Source: Ferrovum sp.
Lineage (GTDB): Bacteria > Pseudomonadota > Gammaproteobacteria > Burkholderiales > Ferrovaceae
Length of the DNA: 64,000 nucleotides
Reading direction: 5' to 3'
Assembly (NCBI GenBank): GCA_019456405.1
Contig: WJXM01000020.1
Location: forward strand, 1 to 64,000
Made by a program: the position numbers and the translations under genes
The notes under the pieces: model-generated
Seen by the model: only the letters and a program-made list of their open reading frames with translations
Databases searched by the model: none
What the model was told of the DNA's origin: nothing
Shown: positions 43,851-56,383 of the stretch, in pieces
Position numbering within the stretch: position 1 is the first letter of the stretch
How the letters are laid out: each line of letters begins with the position of its first letter

Positions 43851-44791
43851 GCTTTACCCCATTTCTGACCGACTTCCATGGCATTGCCGCACAAAAATTC
43901 CTGTACGGATAGAATCTTTCCCCCGGCTCGTTGCAGACGCGTCACGCGCAACAGACCTTCTCCACAAACCACCGTGATGCCGCTGTGATCGAGGTGACAC
44001 AGAGTACCGGGCTGATCATTCACTGAGGAGAGAGGCTTTTCTTCGATTTCAGCTTCCCATAGATGCAACATTCCCGCGCCGGACCAGGTTCTGGCTACGG
44101 GTCCCGTAACCAATGTACGGATTTTTCCGTCAATTTCCATGGCCGAAGATTCCCAGCGAATCTCTGCCTCTTCCTTGCGAATCTTGTCGGCATAAGTCAC
44201 CCCAAAGATAGGCTGGGGTTGTGCATGGCGCTGCAGATATTCCAGTTGATCCAGTCCCTCGATCAACGTGTTGGCTCCCAACTTCGCCAATCGATCATGG
44301 AGAGACTGGCCCGTTTCCCGACTCTCGATGGGGCAGGAATGCTGCAAAAGAATGGGGCCTGTATCCAATCCCGCCTCCATCTGCATGAGACTGATCCCCG
44401 TTTCCCGGTCTCCCGCCAGCAATGCGCGCTGAATGGGCGCTGCGCCACGCCAGCGAGGCAAGAGGGAGGCGTGAACATTGACCGCGCCAAAGGGTGCCAA
44501 AGTGAGCAGGGCAGGGGGGAGTATCTTTCCGTAGGCCACCACCACCCATACCTCGGCCGGCCATTTCGCCAAAGAAGCCATGAGATCCGGATCGTTCAGA
44601 GAATGCGGTTGCAACAACGGGAGCCGAGCGTCCCTGGCACACTGTTTGACCGGACTTTCCCGTACCTTCTGTCCTCGTCCGGCGGGTCGATCCGGTTGAG
44701 TCAACACCGCCAGTACCTGATGATCAGAAGATAAAAGCGCCTCCAGGGAAGCGGCAGAAAAATCAGGAGTTCCAGCAAAAATGAGGCGCAT
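43847..44791 (-). CDS. fmt: Fmt, methionyl-tRNA formyltransferase
   Basis: A 314-aa enzyme formylating initiator Met-tRNA. Starts [20 protein letters not shown] (ATG 44791, sharing one base with the def stop). Catalytic region VNVHASLLPRWRGAAPIQRALLAGD with the Asn-His-Asp set, and GISLMQMEAGLDTGPIL. The open frame extends upstream only within def. Together def, fmt and rsmB form the usual translation-initiation block. Confidence 0.97.
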   Translation of the reverse strand: MRLIFAGTPDFSAASLEALLSSDHQVLAVLTQPDRPAGRGQKVRESPVKQCARDARLPLLQPHSLNDPDLMASLAKWPAEVWVVVAYGKILPPALLTLAPFGAVNVHASLLPRWRGAAPIQRALLAGDRETGISLMQMEAGLDTGPILLQHSCPIESRETGQSLHDRLAKLGANTLIEGLDQLEYLQRHAQPQPIFGVTYADKIRKEEAEIRWESSAMEIDGKIRTLVTGPVARTWSGAGMLHLWEAEIEEKPLSSVNDQPGTLCHLDHSGITVVCGEGLLRVTRLQRAGGKILSVQEFLCGNAMEVGQKWGKA

Positions 44792-45294
44792 CAGAGCGTT
44801 TCTCGAAGACGTTTTCGCAATTTCGACTTGATCCGATTCTGCTTGAGTTGAGACAGATAATCCACAAAAACCCTTCCCTCCAGATGGTCCATCTCGTGCT
44901 GCAGGCAGGTAGCCATCAAACCTTCCGCTTCCACCACAAAAGTGTTTCCTTCCAGATCCCATGCTTCCACGACCACACGGTCCGCCCGCGTCACCTTGTC
45001 ATAAATACCCGGCACCGACAGGCATCCTTCCTCGTGTTCGCGCTGTCCCTTCTGCTGCATCAGACGAGGATTGATGAACACTTCGGGATCATCTTGTTCC
45101 TTGGAAATATCCAGCACGATGATACGCAGATGGACATCCACTTGTGTGGCCGCCAAACCAATACCCACGGCAGCCTTCATGGTTTCGATCATATCCTGTA
45201 CCAAACGGCGTATATACTCGTCAATCTCACGCACAGGCTTGGCCTTTTTGTATAGACGGGTATCCGGATAGCGAAGAATGGGGAGAAGGGCCAT
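44791..45294 (-). CDS. def: Def, peptide deformylase
   Basis: A 167-aa metalloenzyme removing the N-formyl group from new proteins. Motif 1 [10 protein letters not shown], motif 2 [17 protein letters not shown] (Cys metal ligand) and motif 3 [18 protein letters not shown] (HExxH) are intact. ATG 45294 gives the standard [14 protein letters not shown] start; a GTG at 45333 is possible but would add a non-conserved leader. Divergent from dprA, 81 bp away. Confidence 0.97.
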   Translation of the reverse strand: MALLPILRYPDTRLYKKAKPVREIDEYIRRLVQDMIETMKAAVGIGLAATQVDVHLRIIVLDISKEQDDPEVFINPRLMQQKGQREHEEGCLSVPGIYDKVTRADRVVVEAWDLEGNTFVVEAEGLMATCLQHEMDHLEGRVFVDYLSQLKQNRIKSKLRKRLRETL

Positions 45295-45375
45295 GAAAGA
45301 GAAGTATAAGATCAGTTTAAAATTTTGTAACACCTTATTATAACGGGCATCTGCTCTCGATGGTGCCCTCTTGCC

Positions 45376-46401
45376 ATGGTTCTACTCCCTGACTCACCGT
45401 CTGACCCCCTGAAATCTTGGCTGGACCAGGAACATCATCATTATCTCAGGCCAGAGGATCATGGGTTCCCCGCAACGCTGAAGGAAATCCATCCCGCACC
45501 CGTCCATCTCTATCTGATCGGACATCTGTCGCTGCTTCAATGCCCCATGCTGGCCATCGTTGGCAGCCGCCATGCCAGTGCACAGGGAATCTTGAATGCC
45601 ACCTCCTTTGCCCGAGCCTTGTCTCAAGAGGGCTTGACCATCATCAGCGGTCTGGCAACCGGCATCGACGCAGCGGCCCATAGGGGCGGACTGCAAGGGT
45701 GCGGCAAAACCGTCGCCGTGATGGGTACCGGCATAGACCGTCTCTATCCCCCGGAAAATCGGTCACTGGCACAGAAAATTGCCGAACAGGGATTGATCTT
45801 GAGCGAGTTTGACTTCGGTACCCCAGCCCGTCCCTGGCACTTTCCCCATCGTAATCGTCTGATTGCCACTTTGTCCCTGGGGTGCCTGGTGGTGGAAGCC
45901 TCTCTGGACAGTGGTTCTCTCATCACCGCCCAACTGGCTCTGGAACAAGGTAAAGAAGTCTTTGCACTCCCTGGCTCCATTCACAATCCACTCTCTCGGG
46001 GATGTCATAAACTGATTCGGGAAGGGGCCAAACTGGTGGAAAATATCGCTGATATCCTCGATGAATTACCGGTACTCCGTGGCAAAACCGGTGAGAATCC
46101 AGCATCCCCTCAAGAAAATTTTCCACCCGAACCCACCCTTTCACCTTTTCCCTCGGTAGAATGTCTGCGCTTGTGGCAGAATATGGGGGAGTTACCGATG
46201 ACTCTCGACCAGTTGGCAAAACAGTCCAACTTGACGATGAGTGAAGTAGCGCTCATGCTAACCTCACTTGAATTGACTGGCCATGCGGTCTGGCTTTCTG
46301 GAGGGCGGGTTCAGCGCTTGGTTCATCCCCACCAGGCTTTCCTTGACCGACCCGATGATGGGCGTTTATACGCGAGGGCACCGTTATGGTGGACATCCTG
46401 A
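45376..46401 (+). CDS. dprA: DprA, DNA-processing protein for natural transformation
   Basis: A 341-aa protein that loads RecA on incoming single-stranded DNA. The Rossmann-like DprA domain is complete: [83 protein letters not shown] and [22 protein letters not shown] short winged-helix C-terminal domain (residues about 270-320) follows. It seems intact although comM in the same window is broken. Overlaps smg by 16 bp. Confidence 0.95.
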   Translation: MVLLPDSPSDPLKSWLDQEHHHYLRPEDHGFPATLKEIHPAPVHLYLIGHLSLLQCPMLAIVGSRHASAQGILNATSFARALSQEGLTIISGLATGIDAAAHRGGLQGCGKTVAVMGTGIDRLYPPENRSLAQKIAEQGLILSEFDFGTPARPWHFPHRNRLIATLSLGCLVVEASLDSGSLITAQLALEQGKEVFALPGSIHNPLSRGCHKLIREGAKLVENIADILDELPVLRGKTGENPASPQENFPPEPTLSPFPSVECLRLWQNMGELPMTLDQLAKQSNLTMSEVALMLTSLELTGHAVWLSGGRVQRLVHPHQAFLDRPDDGRLYARAPLWWTS

Positions 46402-46871
46402 TATTTGTTTATGAGAATTTCTTTGGTAGCGGCATTTATCCTGCTCATTCCGTGCTCGTCAATCGTCTTTATGCGGCCGGCTTTGAAAAAGACGCAGTGA
46501 GTGGAACCTTGGCTTGGCTAGAGAGCCTGGGGCAGAATGGCGAGGTTGTCTCCCCAGGTCTGACTTCCTCCACCCTCGGCTCAGAGTGGCGATCGACCCC
46601 CGCTCAACGTTTTTTGGTTGAACATGAATTGGAGCGTCTGGGACAGGAAGGTTGGGATTTTCTTGCCTTTCTGGAAAACGCCAAAGTATTGTCACCCACC
46701 CAACGCGAACTGATTCTGGGAGGATTGATGGCGCTGGATCTGGATGAAGAAGAGCCCGACTTGGATCGTCTCAAGTTGATGGCATTGATGGTCCTGTGGC
46801 GCCAGGGTCGTCCCTGGGATGCGCTGCTGATCGAAGAATTGATTTATTTCCAGGAATCCCTGGTCCATTGA
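46386..46871 (+). CDS. smg: Smg (DUF494) protein
   Basis: A 161-aa acidic protein of the Smg/DUF494 family: [16 protein letters not shown] at the start and RELILGGLMALDLDEEEPDLDRLKLMALMVLWRQGR near the C terminus are diagnostic. It is usually found between dprA and topA, as here. Its biochemical function is not established. Start overlaps dprA by 16 bp. Confidence 0.93.
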   Translation: MVDILIFVYENFFGSGIYPAHSVLVNRLYAAGFEKDAVSGTLAWLESLGQNGEVVSPGLTSSTLGSEWRSTPAQRFLVEHELERLGQEGWDFLAFLENAKVLSPTQRELILGGLMALDLDEEEPDLDRLKLMALMVLWRQGRPWDALLIEELIYFQESLVH

Positions 46872-46881
46872 GTGATTGACC

Positions 46882-49521
46882 GTGTCAAAAAAACTACTGA
46901 TCGTTGAATCCCCCTCCAAAGCCAAGACCCTAAAAAAATATCTGGGTCCGGATTTTGAAATTCTCGCCTCCTACGGTCATGTGCGCGACCTCATTCCAAA
47001 ATCTGGTGCGGTGGACCCAAATACCAACTTTTCCATGAAATATCAGTTGGTCGAAAGAAACAAAAAACATGTGGACGCCATTATGCGGGCAGTCAAGTCG
47101 GCGGATCATGTTTTTCTGGCCACTGACCCGGACCGTGAAGGAGAAGCCATAGCTTGGCATTTGGTAGAAATTCTTCGACCCTTGCTGGAAGGAAAGCCTT
47201 TTGAACGGGTCGTCTTTTATGAAATCACTCAAAATGCCATCAGGGATGCGGTAGCTCATCCGCGCGCCCTGTCCCTTCCCCTGGTCAATGCACAACAGGC
47301 CCGCCGTGCGCTGGACTATCTGGTAGGCTTCAACCTTTCTCCCTTGTTATGGAAGAAAATTCGCCGTGGATTGTCAGCAGGACGCGTACAAAGCCCGGCC
47401 CTGCGCCTGATCGTGGAACGCGAACAACAAATCACCGCATTTCGCCAGGAAGAATACTGGACCCTTCATCTGGAGAGCCTGAAAGAGGCGCAGACATTTC
47501 AGGCTCGTTTGGTACAATGGGCAGGAGAAAAGTTGCAGACGCTCAGCATCACCTCGGAAGACCAGCAACGTACCTGGCTGGATTCCCTGAAAGATCAGCC
47601 GGCTCAGGTCCGCACCGTGGAGCGGAAGCAACGGCAACGTCACCCAGCCGCCCCTTTCACCACCTCGACCCTGCAACAGGAATCGGTGCGCAAGTTGGGC
47701 TTCACCACCGACCGCACCATGAAAATGGCGCAGCAGTTGTACGAAGGGATTGATATCGGAAGTGGCGCCGTCGGTTTGATCTCTTACATGAGAACCGATT
47801 CGGTGCAACTGTCTCAGGAAGCACTCACAGACATTCGAAACCATATCCAGGCAAATTTTGCAGCAGAATTTTTGCCGGGGAAACCGGTTTTCTACGCCAA
47901 CAAAACCAAAAATGCTCAAGAGGCCCATGAGGCCATTCGACCGACCTCCATTGCGCGGACTCCGGAAAGCATGAGGGAACATCTTGCTCCCGACCAATTC
48001 CGCCTTTATGAAATGATCTGGAAGCGTACCGTGGCCAGTCAAATGACCTCAGCCCAGTTTGATACGGTCAGTGTGGATATTTCCGTCGGCTCCCAGGCCC
48101 TGTTCCGGGCCACGGGGCAAACCATGACCTTTGCCGGATTCATCGTGGTCTACCGTGAAGATGTGGATGAAGCCCCCACCGCACACACCGAGGGTGATGA
48201 AAGCGATCGTCGCCTCCCCCCTCTCGTGGAAGGAGAAATGCTGCCCGTGGAACGGTTGTGGGGAGAGCAGCACCACACCCAACCCCCCCCACGGTACACA
48301 GAAGCCAGTTTGGTCAAAGCATTGGAAGAGTTCGGCATTGGGCGGCCATCGACCTATGCCAGCATCATCAGCACGTTGATACAGCGCGAGTACGTCACTC
48401 TCGATAAAAAGCGTTTCATGCCCACAGATGTGGGAGAAGTCGTCAATCGTTTCCTGACCGAACATTTTTCGCGCTATGTGGACTACGATTTCACGGCTCG
48501 GCTCGAAGATCAACTGGATCAAATCTCCGAAGGACAGTTGGAGTGGATTCCTGTACTGGATCAATTCTGGAAGGATTTTTCTGCTCAATTGGAAGAAAAA
48601 TCTTCCGTATCCCGGGCAGAAATCACGCAAGAACTTCTGGAAGAAGTTTGTCCAAAATGTGGGAAACCGCTCACCGTACGTCTGGGAAAACGGGGAAAAT
48701 TCATCGGTTGTAGTGGCTATCCCGACTGCGATTTCACCCGGAATCGGGAAGGAACGCCCACCATCGAGGCACCGACCCCCGTGGGAATGGATCCGGAGTC
48801 TCAACTTCCCATCGTACTGATGAATGGCCCATACGGGCCTTACGTACAATTGGGAGAATCTGGAGAAGCAGGAAAAAAACCCAAACGGGTTTCACTTCCC
48901 AAAGGTTTACTGCCGGCTCAGGTCACTCCGGACATTGCGCTCAAACTCATTCAGTTACCTCGTACTCTAGGCATTCATCCCGTCACTGAGAAACCGGTGA
49001 TCGTCAATATTGGCCGTTTCGGTCCGTATGTCCAGAATGATGCCAATTTTCGTTCTATTCCAAAAACCGACTCCCTGTTCGACATTACCCTGGAACGCGC
49101 CACCGCCTTATTGGCCGAACCGAAATCCCCGACCCGGGCCGCCGCCTCAGGAGGATTGCTTCGCACCCTGGGTGAACATCCCAAGGATCATCAGCCGATC
49201 GAACTCTTTACTGGCAAATATGGCCCCTACGTCAAACATGGAAAACTGAACGTGACCGTTCCAGCAGACATGGCAATCGATCAACTGTCTCTGGACGATG
49301 CCCTGGATCTGATTGCCGCCAAATTGGCCAATGCCCCGGACGCGCCAGAAAAACCCCCAGTCAATGGAAATCTACTGACTTTTACATCAAAAGAACCCAA
49401 CCGACGGAGTAAAGCTCCACCCGGCAACAAAAAGCCCCGTTCACCTTCTGCATCTCAGGGGCCTGCAAATCCCCGTAGCACGCGTATACGAAAAGCCTCA
49501 CCGCGTAAAACCCCGGCATAA
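46882..49521 (+). CDS. topA: TopA, DNA topoisomerase I (type IA)
   Basis: An 879-aa enzyme relaxing negative supercoils. N-terminal TOPRIM (KKLLIVESPSKAKTLKKYLG ... LATDPDREGEAIAWHL), the active-site Tyr302 in GLISYMRTDSVQLS, a C4 zinc finger (CPKCGKPL ... GCSGYPDCDF), and three GxxGPYV repeats (NGPYGPYVQLG, IGRFGPYVQND, TGKYGPYVKHG). A basic, Pro/Lys-rich tail of about 45 residues closes the protein. GTG 46882 is chosen because GAGTG lies eight bases upstream; TTG 46876 is possible. Confidence 0.96.
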   Translation: MSKKLLIVESPSKAKTLKKYLGPDFEILASYGHVRDLIPKSGAVDPNTNFSMKYQLVERNKKHVDAIMRAVKSADHVFLATDPDREGEAIAWHLVEILRPLLEGKPFERVVFYEITQNAIRDAVAHPRALSLPLVNAQQARRALDYLVGFNLSPLLWKKIRRGLSAGRVQSPALRLIVEREQQITAFRQEEYWTLHLESLKEAQTFQARLVQWAGEKLQTLSITSEDQQRTWLDSLKDQPAQVRTVERKQRQRHPAAPFTTSTLQQESVRKLGFTTDRTMKMAQQLYEGIDIGSGAVGLISYMRTDSVQLSQEALTDIRNHIQANFAAEFLPGKPVFYANKTKNAQEAHEAIRPTSIARTPESMREHLAPDQFRLYEMIWKRTVASQMTSAQFDTVSVDISVGSQALFRATGQTMTFAGFIVVYREDVDEAPTAHTEGDESDRRLPPLVEGEMLPVERLWGEQHHTQPPPRYTEASLVKALEEFGIGRPSTYASIISTLIQREYVTLDKKRFMPTDVGEVVNRFLTEHFSRYVDYDFTARLEDQLDQISEGQLEWIPVLDQFWKDFSAQLEEKSSVSRAEITQELLEEVCPKCGKPLTVRLGKRGKFIGCSGYPDCDFTRNREGTPTIEAPTPVGMDPESQLPIVLMNGPYGPYVQLGESGEAGKKPKRVSLPKGLLPAQVTPDIALKLIQLPRTLGIHPVTEKPVIVNIGRFGPYVQNDANFRSIPKTDSLFDITLERATALLAEPKSPTRAAASGGLLRTLGEHPKDHQPIELFTGKYGPYVKHGKLNVTVPADMAIDQLSLDDALDLIAAKLANAPDAPEKPPVNGNLLTFTSKEPNRRSKAPPGNKKPRSPSASQGPANPRSTRIRKASPRKTPA

Positions 49522-49526
49522 TTTTC

Positions 49527-50363
49527 ATGTGGTCGGTTCTCATCCCCACCTGGAACAATCTGGCGCTATTGAAACAGTGCTTGGCGTATTTGGAAAAATA
49601 CACCCAGTTTCCCTATGAAGTGATCCTGCATATCAACGAGGGCAAGGATGGAACTCTGGAATGGGTTAGAGAACAGGGCATTGCCCATACCCATTCCACG
49701 GAAAACATCGGAATCTGCCAGGCCATCAACCAGATAGCGGAATTGGCAAACTATCCCTACCTGGTCTATCTGAACGATGATATGGTTTGCCTGCCGCAGT
49801 GGGATGTGGAACTTCAACACCGTATTCAGTCACTCGATACCGAGGCTTTCATGCTTTCCGGGACGATGATCGAACCGGTGGCTTCCGGTAATGCCTGTGC
49901 CATCGTGGCAGATTATGGTCGGGACCCCGAATCTTTTCGCGCTCAAGATCTCGTTCGGGATCTTCCCCAACTCGTGATTCCGGATTGGTATGGGGCAACA
50001 TGGCCCCCAACAGTCGTTCATAGAAACTGGTGGAAAAAAGTGGGGGGATACAGTTTGGAATTTTCCCCTGGCATGAGCAGTGATAATGATTTCTCCATGA
50101 AAATGTGGCAAGCCGGTTGCCGCATATTCCTGGGAGTCGGAACTGCCCGGGTTTACCACTTCATGTCGCGCTCAACGGGAAAAGTTAAAAAAAATGACGG
50201 GCGCAGGCAATTCCTCAAAAAATGGGGGCTGACCCAATCTACTTTTGACCGTCATTTCCTGCGTCGTGGATCACCCGCCGCCACGCCGCGCCTTCCCGAA
50301 CCCTCACTCAGTCCAGGGTATTTCCTGGACCGGGCAAGAAGTTGGCTGAAATCCCTGGGTTGA
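49527..50363 (+). CDS. Family 2 glycosyltransferase
   Basis: A 278-aa GT-A enzyme: WSVLIPTWNNLALLKQCL at the N terminus, the DxD-like metal site LVYLNDDMVCLPQWD, and the acceptor part MSSDNDFSMKMWQAGCRIFLG. It probably adds a sugar to an envelope glycan. It follows topA by 5 bp and is convergent with gyrB (4 bp between stops), away from the main LPS cluster. The C-terminal 40 residues are Pro/Arg rich. Specificity is unknown. Confidence 0.86.
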   Translation: MWSVLIPTWNNLALLKQCLAYLEKYTQFPYEVILHINEGKDGTLEWVREQGIAHTHSTENIGICQAINQIAELANYPYLVYLNDDMVCLPQWDVELQHRIQSLDTEAFMLSGTMIEPVASGNACAIVADYGRDPESFRAQDLVRDLPQLVIPDWYGATWPPTVVHRNWWKKVGGYSLEFSPGMSSDNDFSMKMWQAGCRIFLGVGTARVYHFMSRSTGKVKKNDGRRQFLKKWGLTQSTFDRHFLRRGSPAATPRLPEPSLSPGYFLDRARSWLKSLG

Positions 50364-50367
50364 CCCC

Positions 50368-52830
<2,463 letters not shown>

Positions 52831-53940
52831 TCAAATTCGCATGGGCATGACAACGTATTTAAACTGGAGTTCGGCAGAAGGAAGCGTAATCAACATACTG
52901 CTTCCCGTTTCTCCGAAAGAGCAGGTCACCTGATCTACGCTCAGGTGTTGGAGGACTTCCAATAAGTAATTGATATTAAAACCTATATCCAAAGGCTCCT
53001 GAGTGTATTCTACTTCAAGTTCCTCATGGGCCTCTTCCTGTTCACTGTTGGAACAAATGATAGCCAAATTCCCTTGTGTCAGCAGGAACCGTACCCCCCG
53101 TACCTTATCGTTGGACAGAATGGAGGCACGTTGCAATCCCTGCAACAAGGAAAGTCTCGAAATGGTGAAATGCCGATGATGCGTAGTCGGTATTACCCTT
53201 TGATAATCAGGATACTTGCCTTCAATGACCTTGGTAAGAAATTCTGTTTGAGAAAACCTGAACTCCACCTGCGTTGGATGGAATACCAACTCTACAGGGT
53301 CATCGTTGGGTTGCAACAATTTAATCAATTCACTGACAGACCTACGCGGCAGGATGGCTTCAACTTTATCAAAACTCTTATCCACCCGATGTGTCGTGTA
53401 AGCCATCCGATGACCATCGGTAGCTACGGCAGTCACCTGATTGCCTTCGATGGCCAGATAAGTCCCGTTCAAATAAAAACGAACATCCTGCTGAGCTACC
53501 GCATATTGTACTCGCTCCAGAAGGCTTCTGAGAAGTTTTTGGGTCAAGGTAATGCTCTTTCCTTCATCTAGTGCACGAGCCATACCTGGAAAATCGCCCC
53601 CCTCCAGCGTTAGCAGGTTGAACCGGCTTTTGCCTGACCGTATCACCATTTTACCCGCACTTTGATCCAGCGTCAGAAGACTGTTTTCAGGAAGGCTGCG
53701 CACGATGTCATGAAGTTTTCGAGCAGAAACCAGGATGGCACGGGGTTCGCTGACCTGTTCTACAGGAGAATGGGTTTTCACCTGAATCTCGAGATCCGTT
53801 CCTTGAACCAGCAACTGATTTTCGAAGGTATCGATCAGGATATTATTCAGAATTGCCATGGTTTGGCGTCTCTCGACAATACTGAGCAAAGGCTGCAAAG
53901 ACGTAAGAAGGTTTTCTCTTACTATCACTATGGTTGTCAT
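52831..53940 (-). CDS. dnaN: DnaN, DNA polymerase III beta sliding clamp
   Basis: A 369-aa clamp with three repeats of the clamp fold. Typical pieces: LLTSLQPLLSIVERRQTMAILNNILI, GKSRFNLLTLEGGDFP, AVATDGHRMAYTTHRVD and the C-terminal YVVMPMRI. It lies 217 bp downstream of dnaA; the gap holds DnaA-box-like sites. Normal length. Confidence 0.97.
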   Translation of the reverse strand: MTTIVIVRENLLTSLQPLLSIVERRQTMAILNNILIDTFENQLLVQGTDLEIQVKTHSPVEQVSEPRAILVSARKLHDIVRSLPENSLLTLDQSAGKMVIRSGKSRFNLLTLEGGDFPGMARALDEGKSITLTQKLLRSLLERVQYAVAQQDVRFYLNGTYLAIEGNQVTAVATDGHRMAYTTHRVDKSFDKVEAILPRRSVSELIKLLQPNDDPVELVFHPTQVEFRFSQTEFLTKVIEGKYPDYQRVIPTTHHRHFTISRLSLLQGLQRASILSNDKVRGVRFLLTQGNLAIICSNSEQEEAHEELEVEYTQEPLDIGFNINYLLEVLQHLSVDQVTCSFGETGSSMLITLPSAELQFKYVVMPMRI

Positions 53941-54157
53941 ATATCCCTCTTTAATAGGTAATGATAAGAGTCGGGTAAATTCCGGGAAAACTCATAAAAT
54001 GTAATAAAAAACATAATGATAAAGTGTTTCAAAGGATGTTGATAAGCCATTTTTTTACTGAATTGCTTTGTGGATAACTGGGAAAATAAAAAAAATTTCA
54101 TGATTGTCCACAAAACATCCACAGGTTTTTCCTGGGTTATACCGTACTTATTTTGTG
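53941..54157. other. dnaA-dnaN intergenic region with DnaA-box-like sites
   Basis: AT-rich 217-bp gap. It holds a perfect DnaA box TGTGGATAA (54069-54077), one-mismatch boxes TGTTGATAA (54037-54045) and TTGTCCACA (54104-54112), and a weaker ACATCCACA (54115-54123). A/T-rich runs (AAAATAAAAAAAATTTC at about 54083-54099 and TTTTTTTACTG at about 54050) are next to them. This could be part of the origin, a DnaA-titration site or control of dnaN. Which of this and the 55511-55691 gap is the unwinding site is not decided by sequence alone. Confidence 0.6.
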
Positions 54158-55510
54158 CTATCCATTGAGAATACTGTTCAAGGCTTCAAAATCTCGTTGG
54201 GTCGTTTGATCGCTGCCACAGAGTTCCTGTATTTTTCTACAGGCATGGAGCACCGTCGTGTGGTCTCGTCCCCCAAAGGATTCTCCGATGTCAGGCAGAC
54301 TGAGACTGGTAATTTCCTTGGCCAGGGCCATCGCCATCTGTCGAGGTCGGGCGAGATTACGAGTACGTTTTTTGGAAAACATGTCACTGACTTTGATTTT
54401 GTAGTAATCCGCAACCGTTTTCTGAATGTTTTCAATGGAAATTTGTCGATGTTGCAATGCCAGAACATCTTTCAGGGCTTCCCGTGCGGAAATGACGCTG
54501 ATGGATTCATTACGAAAACGCGCATAAGCGACTACCCGTTTTAACGCGCCTTCCAGTTCACGTACATTTGAGCGAATGTGCTTGGCGATGAAAAAAGCGA
54601 CGGATTCTTCAAGAATGATCGATTCCTTTTGCGCTTTACTGATCAAGATGGCTACCCTCATTTCGAGTTCAGGAGGTTCTATGGCAACGGTCAATCCCCA
54701 CCCAAAACGTGAGATGAGTCGAGGCTCCATACCCGATATTTCTTTGGGGAAGCTGTCGCACGTGATGATTATTTGTCGGTGTGATTCAACCAACGCATTG
54801 AATGCGAAGAAAAACTCTTCTTGAGTTCGAGTTTTATTACCAAAGAACTGGATATCGTCGATCATCAAAAGATCAAGGGTGTGGTAATACTGTTTGAAAC
54901 TGTCAAAGGATTTGTGTTGATAGGCGCGGACGACATCAGAGACATATTTTTCCGCATGGATATAACGTACCCTGGCTTGGGGATTCCGCTCCAGAATATT
55001 ATTACCAATCGCTTGAATCAGGTGGGTTTTGCCAAGTCCTACTCCCCCATAAACGAAGAGAGGGTTGTAGGCTTTTCCTGGATTTTCGGCAACCTGAAGG
55101 GCAGCCGCACGTGCCAGTTGGTTGGCTTTCCCGCAGACAAAATTATCAAAGTTGAAGGTTGGGTTGAGTTGAGATCGTTCGGCTTGATTGGGTTGAACAA
55201 CGGTCCTGACCATCGTGTCTTGATATGTGTCAGGAGGAGGAGAATTCTCGGGAAGAATCGTGCTATTCTCCTTCTGTTGCAGTGTTACAGAGTCTAACCC
55301 TTGCTCTCGAGCCAGTTCGTCGATACGTTGAAAATATCGTTCTTTGACCCACTGCAGGATGAAGCGATTGGGAGCAATCAGAACAACCTGATTGTTTTCG
55401 ATCACCTCTGAGAGAGGTTTGATCCAGGTATTGAATTGAGATTCTGTGTATTCTGCCTGAAGATTGAGCAGAGTTTGTTGCCATCGTTCTGAAGCGGGAA
55501 AAATAGACAC
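54158..55510 (-). CDS. dnaA: DnaA, chromosomal replication initiator
   Basis: A 450-aa initiator. Domain I ([26 protein letters not shown]), AAA+ domain III with Walker [16 protein letters not shown] and Walker [24 protein letters not shown], and domain IV with the DnaA signature [15 protein letters not shown]. It starts at GTG 55510 (SIFPASERW). It and the genes beyond it run leftward, away from rpmH. Confidence 0.97.
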   Translation of the reverse strand: MSIFPASERWQQTLLNLQAEYTESQFNTWIKPLSEVIENNQVVLIAPNRFILQWVKERYFQRIDELAREQGLDSVTLQQKENSTILPENSPPPDTYQDTMVRTVVQPNQAERSQLNPTFNFDNFVCGKANQLARAAALQVAENPGKAYNPLFVYGGVGLGKTHLIQAIGNNILERNPQARVRYIHAEKYVSDVVRAYQHKSFDSFKQYYHTLDLLMIDDIQFFGNKTRTQEEFFFAFNALVESHRQIIITCDSFPKEISGMEPRLISRFGWGLTVAIEPPELEMRVAILISKAQKESIILEESVAFFIAKHIRSNVRELEGALKRVVAYARFRNESISVISAREALKDVLALQHRQISIENIQKTVADYYKIKVSDMFSKKRTRNLARPRQMAMALAKEITSLSLPDIGESFGGRDHTTVLHACRKIQELCGSDQTTQRDFEALNSILNG

Positions 55511-55691
55511 AGTGGGGGGTACCTTACGAGCGGAGGGCAGAGTGAAAACGATTGTTTACCCAGCATTCTACCCCAGTCCAAACGAAGTTATTCACCGTTG
55601 GATACAGGCTCGTGTGGATATTTTTTTCTTGACATAACCCCATGTTTTGAGGTGTAATCGTGGGTTCATTAGTGAAGTCTAGGAAAATATC
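55511..55691. other. Divergent dnaA-rpmH region, probable part of oriC
   Basis: Transcription diverges here: gyrB, dnaN and dnaA run left, rpmH to parB run right, as expected when leading-strand genes flank an origin. DnaA-box-like sequences are TGTGGATAT (55613-55621, one mismatch) and TTATTCACC (55588-55596, two mismatches), next to a T-run at 55621-55627. It also holds the rpmH promoter and must hold the dnaA promoter, which I could not pin down. Origin assignment is by gene order and boxes, not by a skew calculation. Confidence 0.55.
55629..55658 (+). promoter_or_regulatory. rpmH promoter
   Basis: Perfect -35 TTGACA (55629-55634), 18-bp spacer and -10 TGTAAT (55653-55658), with rpmH starting 33 bp further on. 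It should drive rpmH-rnpA and possibly the yidD-yidC-mnmE run. Confidence 0.7.
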
Positions 55692-55826
55692 ATGAAACGT
55701 ACTTATCAACCATCCGTTACCAAACGAAAACGCACTCATGGTTTTCTTGTACGAATGAAAACCCGTGGAGGACGTGCAGTCATTCGAGCACGTCGTGCTC
55801 AGGGTCGTGCTCGATTGGCTGTTTGA
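55692..55826 (+). CDS. rpmH: RpmH, ribosomal protein L34
   Basis: A 44-aa basic protein, translated here from the sequence: [20 protein letters not shown] then [20 protein letters not shown] and RLAV. This is the canonical bacterial L34 sequence and length. AGGAAAAT precedes the ATG. First gene rightward from the origin; its stop overlaps the rnpA start. Confidence 0.98.
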   Translation: MKRTYQPSVTKRKRTHGFLVRMKTRGGRAVIRARRAQGRARLAV

Positions 55827-56215
55827 ATGGGTCGTTAAAAATCAATCGGTTGATTACTCTTTCGGGACGTGCAGATTTTGAGGCTGTTTTTTCCCTGAGA
55901 CTCAGCCGATCGAGTCACCACTTCAGGGTACTTGTCAAACCTAACGGAAGTGACGACTTGCGCTTCGGTCAAGTCGTGGGTCGTAAGGTATGTCGGCGAG
56001 CAGTCGGGCGGAACTATATGAGACGCTTTTGCCGCGAGTGGGTGAGAAAGCATTTAACGCAATTGAGCGGTCTTGATGTGGTTTTGGTTCATAGAAAAAT
56101 CTTTACCCGTGAAGATCAAACTCTTCTTTATGGGGAATTGAAATGCTTGACGGATTTCAGCCATAAATGTCGCGATTCTTGCAGTTCCTCATCCGCACGT
56201 ATCAACTCTGCTTAA
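55823..56215 (+). CDS. rnpA: RnpA, protein component of ribonuclease P
   Basis: A 130-aa basic protein that helps the RNase P RNA cut tRNA precursors. The RNR-type motif is [29 protein letters not shown], preceded by [10 protein letters not shown]. The best in-frame start is TTG 55823 overlapping the rpmH stop by 4 bp; no in-frame ATG exists before the conserved part. The C terminus overlaps yidD by 49 bp. Confidence 0.93.
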   Translation: MNGSLKINRLITLSGRADFEAVFSLRLSRSSHHFRVLVKPNGSDDLRFGQVVGRKVCRRAVGRNYMRRFCREWVRKHLTQLSGLDVVLVHRKIFTREDQTLLYGELKCLTDFSHKCRDSCSSSSARINSA

Positions 56216-56376
56216 GTCCTTTTCTGGGCCGTTCTTGTCGTTTTTATCCAACTTGCTCTCAATATGCCCACGATGCCATTCTTCGGCATGGGTCTATGCA
56301 TGGTATCGGCTTGGCGGCAAAACGTTTGTGTAAATGTCACCCCTGGCATCCTGGGGGCTACGATCCCGTTCCGTGA
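56167..56376 (+). CDS. yidD: YidD, membrane protein insertion efficiency factor
   Basis: A 69-aa protein with [21 protein letters not shown], the Cys motif [16 protein letters not shown] and [12 protein letters not shown], all standard. It aids YidC-dependent insertion at the inner face of the membrane. Overlaps rnpA by 49 bp and ends 7 bp before yidC. Confidence 0.95.
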   Translation: MSRFLQFLIRTYQLCLSPFLGRSCRFYPTCSQYAHDAILRHGSMHGIGLAAKRLCKCHPWHPGGYDPVP

Positions 56377-56383
56377 GAGTCCT

